NCBI RefSeq assembly: GCF_014206975.1
Contig: NZ_JACHOU010000002.1
Coordinates: 372,001 to 436,000 of the forward strand
Reading direction: 5' to 3'
DNA: 64,000 nt
From: Aminobacter aganoensis
GTDB lineage: Bacteria > Pseudomonadota > Alphaproteobacteria > Rhizobiales > Rhizobiaceae
Shown here: positions 62,832-64,000 of the stretch, one piece after another
Numbering within the stretch: the first letter of the stretch is position 1
Layout: each line of letters begins with the position of its first letter
Program-made: the position numbers and the translations under genes
Notes under the pieces: model-generated
What the model was told of the DNA's origin: nothing
Seen by the model: the letters and a program-made list of their open reading frames with translations, nothing else
The model's database searches: none

Positions 62832-63656
62832 TTACCATTTAATATCGATGTCATACATCTGTTCGACGAACGACAATTGCTTGTCTCGAAGCGCCTTTGC
62901 CGCATTGAGTTGCTGCGTCCTCTGCGTCGCGTCGAGAGCTGTATTTGCCATTATTGACTGCTGCGACCTGTTGAACATGTCCTCCATCGAAGTTAAAAAC
63001 TGCGCCGCCGCGTTGCGATCCGACGAGTTGAGGTTGAGCGTCGCGATCCTCTGCTGCAGATCGCGGTCAAGCTTGTTCTCGGCGGTTCGAAAGCCGATGT
63101 CCTTGTCGACCAGCATGGTCTGAAGCGCGCGGTCGGCGGCGGCGAGACCCTCACGGGATGCGATGTCGCGGATCTGCTGGCTTTCCGCCGCGGTGATCGA
63201 CGATGCCTGCATCTCGCGCTGCAGTGTCCGGTCGAGGCCTGCCTGGGTACCAGCGAAGGCCTGCGCATCGTTCTGCGCTGCCATCGAGTATTCGAAGTTC
63301 CGGGCGTTTTCGTTGCGGGCAAAATCCTGCGAGGCATCCTGAGACGCGATCGGCAGCACGTTCTTGATCACGGCATCCTGCGCGGCGCCGACGGCCATGG
63401 ACGAGTTCAGCAGGCCGCGCCGGTTGGCCGATTTGAGGCCTTCGGTGCGCGCCATTTGGTTGAGCTTCGAGTCCTGCGACGACAGAGCCGTCACCTTGTC
63501 GGCAACGCTGTCATTGACCTGCTGAGGGGCAATCGACGGCATGGCCTCGCTGTCGCCCTTGGCAGCGTTCCACTGGTCGAAGGTCTGCCCGCCCGCCTTG
63601 GCGGCGTCGAACAGCCCGGGAGCCTTGATCGGTTTGGCCATCAATAGTGCTGCCAT
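62832..63656 (-). CDS. Helical phage virion protein, possible internal protein
   Basis: This encodes 274 residues from the ATG at 63656 with AGGAGGT 5 bp upstream. It is almost entirely alpha-helical and Gln/Ala-rich (QNDAQAFAGTQAGLDRTLQR, AAESQQIRDIASREGLAAAD). It ends QLSFVEQMYDIDIKW. There is no enzyme motif. Context and composition suggest an internal or tail-associated virion protein. An earlier in-frame ATG (63683) has a weaker ribosome binding site. Confidence 0.75.
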   Translation of the reverse strand: MAALLMAKPIKAPGLFDAAKAGGQTFDQWNAAKGDSEAMPSIAPQQVNDSVADKVTALSSQDSKLNQMARTEGLKSANRRGLLNSSMAVGAAQDAVIKNVLPIASQDASQDFARNENARNFEYSMAAQNDAQAFAGTQAGLDRTLQREMQASSITAAESQQIRDIASREGLAAADRALQTMLVDKDIGFRTAENKLDRDLQQRIATLNLNSSDRNAAAQFLTSMEDMFNRSQQSIMANTALDATQRTQQLNAAKALRDKQLSFVEQMYDIDIKW

Positions 63657-63752
63657 CGCAACCTCCTGATCTTTGTGGTACAAATAGCGAACCCGCCGAG
63701 CGTTGGCGCGCTGCGACGGGTTCTAACCAAGCCAACCTGTCATGAGGTCGAA

Positions 63753-64000
63753 ATGGCTAATTCCCGAATATGCTCGATTGCAGGGTGCGGCAAGCCGCAT
63801 AACGCTCGCGGATGGTGTCAGGCGCACTACCGCCGATGGCAGCACCATGGGGATCCGCTAGGGGGCGGCACGCCCAACGGCGCGCCTATGCGCTACTTCC
63901 GCGAGGTCGTCCTACCCTATGTGGGTGATGACTGCTTGATATGGCCGTATTACCGAGACGCCGCCGGCTACGCTCAAGTCAACGTTCAATTCGCCGATGA
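63753..64000 (+). CDS. HNH-like endonuclease, copy B (3' truncated by window edge)
   Basis: An open frame of 82 complete codons runs from the ATG at 63753 to the edge. It begins ANSRICSIAGCGKPHNARGW, aligning with copy A, and then HYRRWQHHGDP, FREVVLPYVGDDCLIWP. The first 27 bases after and including the ATG are identical to copy A, and the tag TAACCAAGCCAAC lies 16 bp upstream in both. It is on the opposite strand to the structural genes. The HNH part lies beyond the window. Confidence 0.85.
   Translation, partial: MANSRICSIAGCGKPHNARGWCQAHYRRWQHHGDPLGGGTPNGAPMRYFREVVLPYVGDDCLIWPYYRDAAGYAQVNVQFAD

Noticed and set aside
1-64000. CRISPR arrays, insertion sequences, rRNA genes and riboswitches
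   Set aside because: I looked for regularly spaced repeats, transposase signatures and rRNA sequence and found none; riboswitches cannot be excluded by eye.

Overview
The window is a chromosomal segment of a high-GC alphaproteobacterium, most likely Hyphomicrobiales/Rhizobiales close to Mesorhizobium or Aminobacter. The evidence is a MucR/Ros regulator, a LexA-type GAAC-N7-GAAC box, rhizobial-type asparaginase, a betI-betC-betA-betB choline operon and several small families typical of rhizobia (DUF5330, DUF6456, DUF1491, DUF2336). This assignment rests on gene content only.

Region 1 (1-14000, minus strand) is a gene transfer agent (GTA) type head-tail cluster. It runs without visible decay from a small-terminase-like gene through large terminase, portal, prohead protease, capsid, connector, tail tube, chaperones, a very short tape measure, base-plate proteins and an NlpC/P60 peptidase to the TIM-barrel megaprotein cut by the window edge. 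The second tail-chaperone frame has no start codon upstream of its conserved N-terminus. It follows the heptamer A AAC CCT directly before the stop of the first chaperone, which suggests a programmed -1 frameshift as in lambda G/GT.

Region 2 (14.2-50.5 kb) is mostly core chromosome. It holds a PBP1A-type peptidoglycan synthase, a DUF1214/DUF1254 pair, a DUF2336 protein, a histidine kinase overlapping a peptidoglycan-binding protein, SufE, a DnaA-domain protein beside a LexA box, MucR, oligopeptidase B, two c-type cytochromes, Fe-superoxide dismutase, a branched-chain aminotransferase, a 2-haloacid dehalogenase, an L,D-transpeptidase, a HerA-like ATPase, an AbrB/Doc toxin-antitoxin pair with a perfect operator-like palindrome, and a GreA/B factor. 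An asparaginase/SDR/thiolase gene set diverges from the betI operon. That operon makes glycine betaine from choline-O-sulfate and carries an extra serine/threonine dehydratase-like gene. A mannose-1-phosphate guanylyltransferase/AGE-epimerase fusion and a phosphomannomutase form a GDP-mannose unit.

Region 3 (50.5-64 kb) begins at tRNA-Pro(CGG) and reads as one end of a second, unrelated prophage. Plus-strand accessory genes come first: a minimal ATP-dependent DNA ligase, an RHH-like protein, and a small basic protein translationally coupled to a GNAT. Then comes a minus-strand lysis cassette: membrane-anchored GH19 endolysin, nested i-/o-spanins, a 33-residue membrane peptide and a holin-like protein. 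Upstream of it lie large alanine/glycine-rich virion proteins, probably internal or ejected, one of them with a lysozyme-like domain. Inserted among them are a secreted moron on the opposite strand, a GNAT gene, and two related HNH-like genes in inverted orientation, the second cut by the window end. No integrase, capsid or terminase of this prophage lies in the window.
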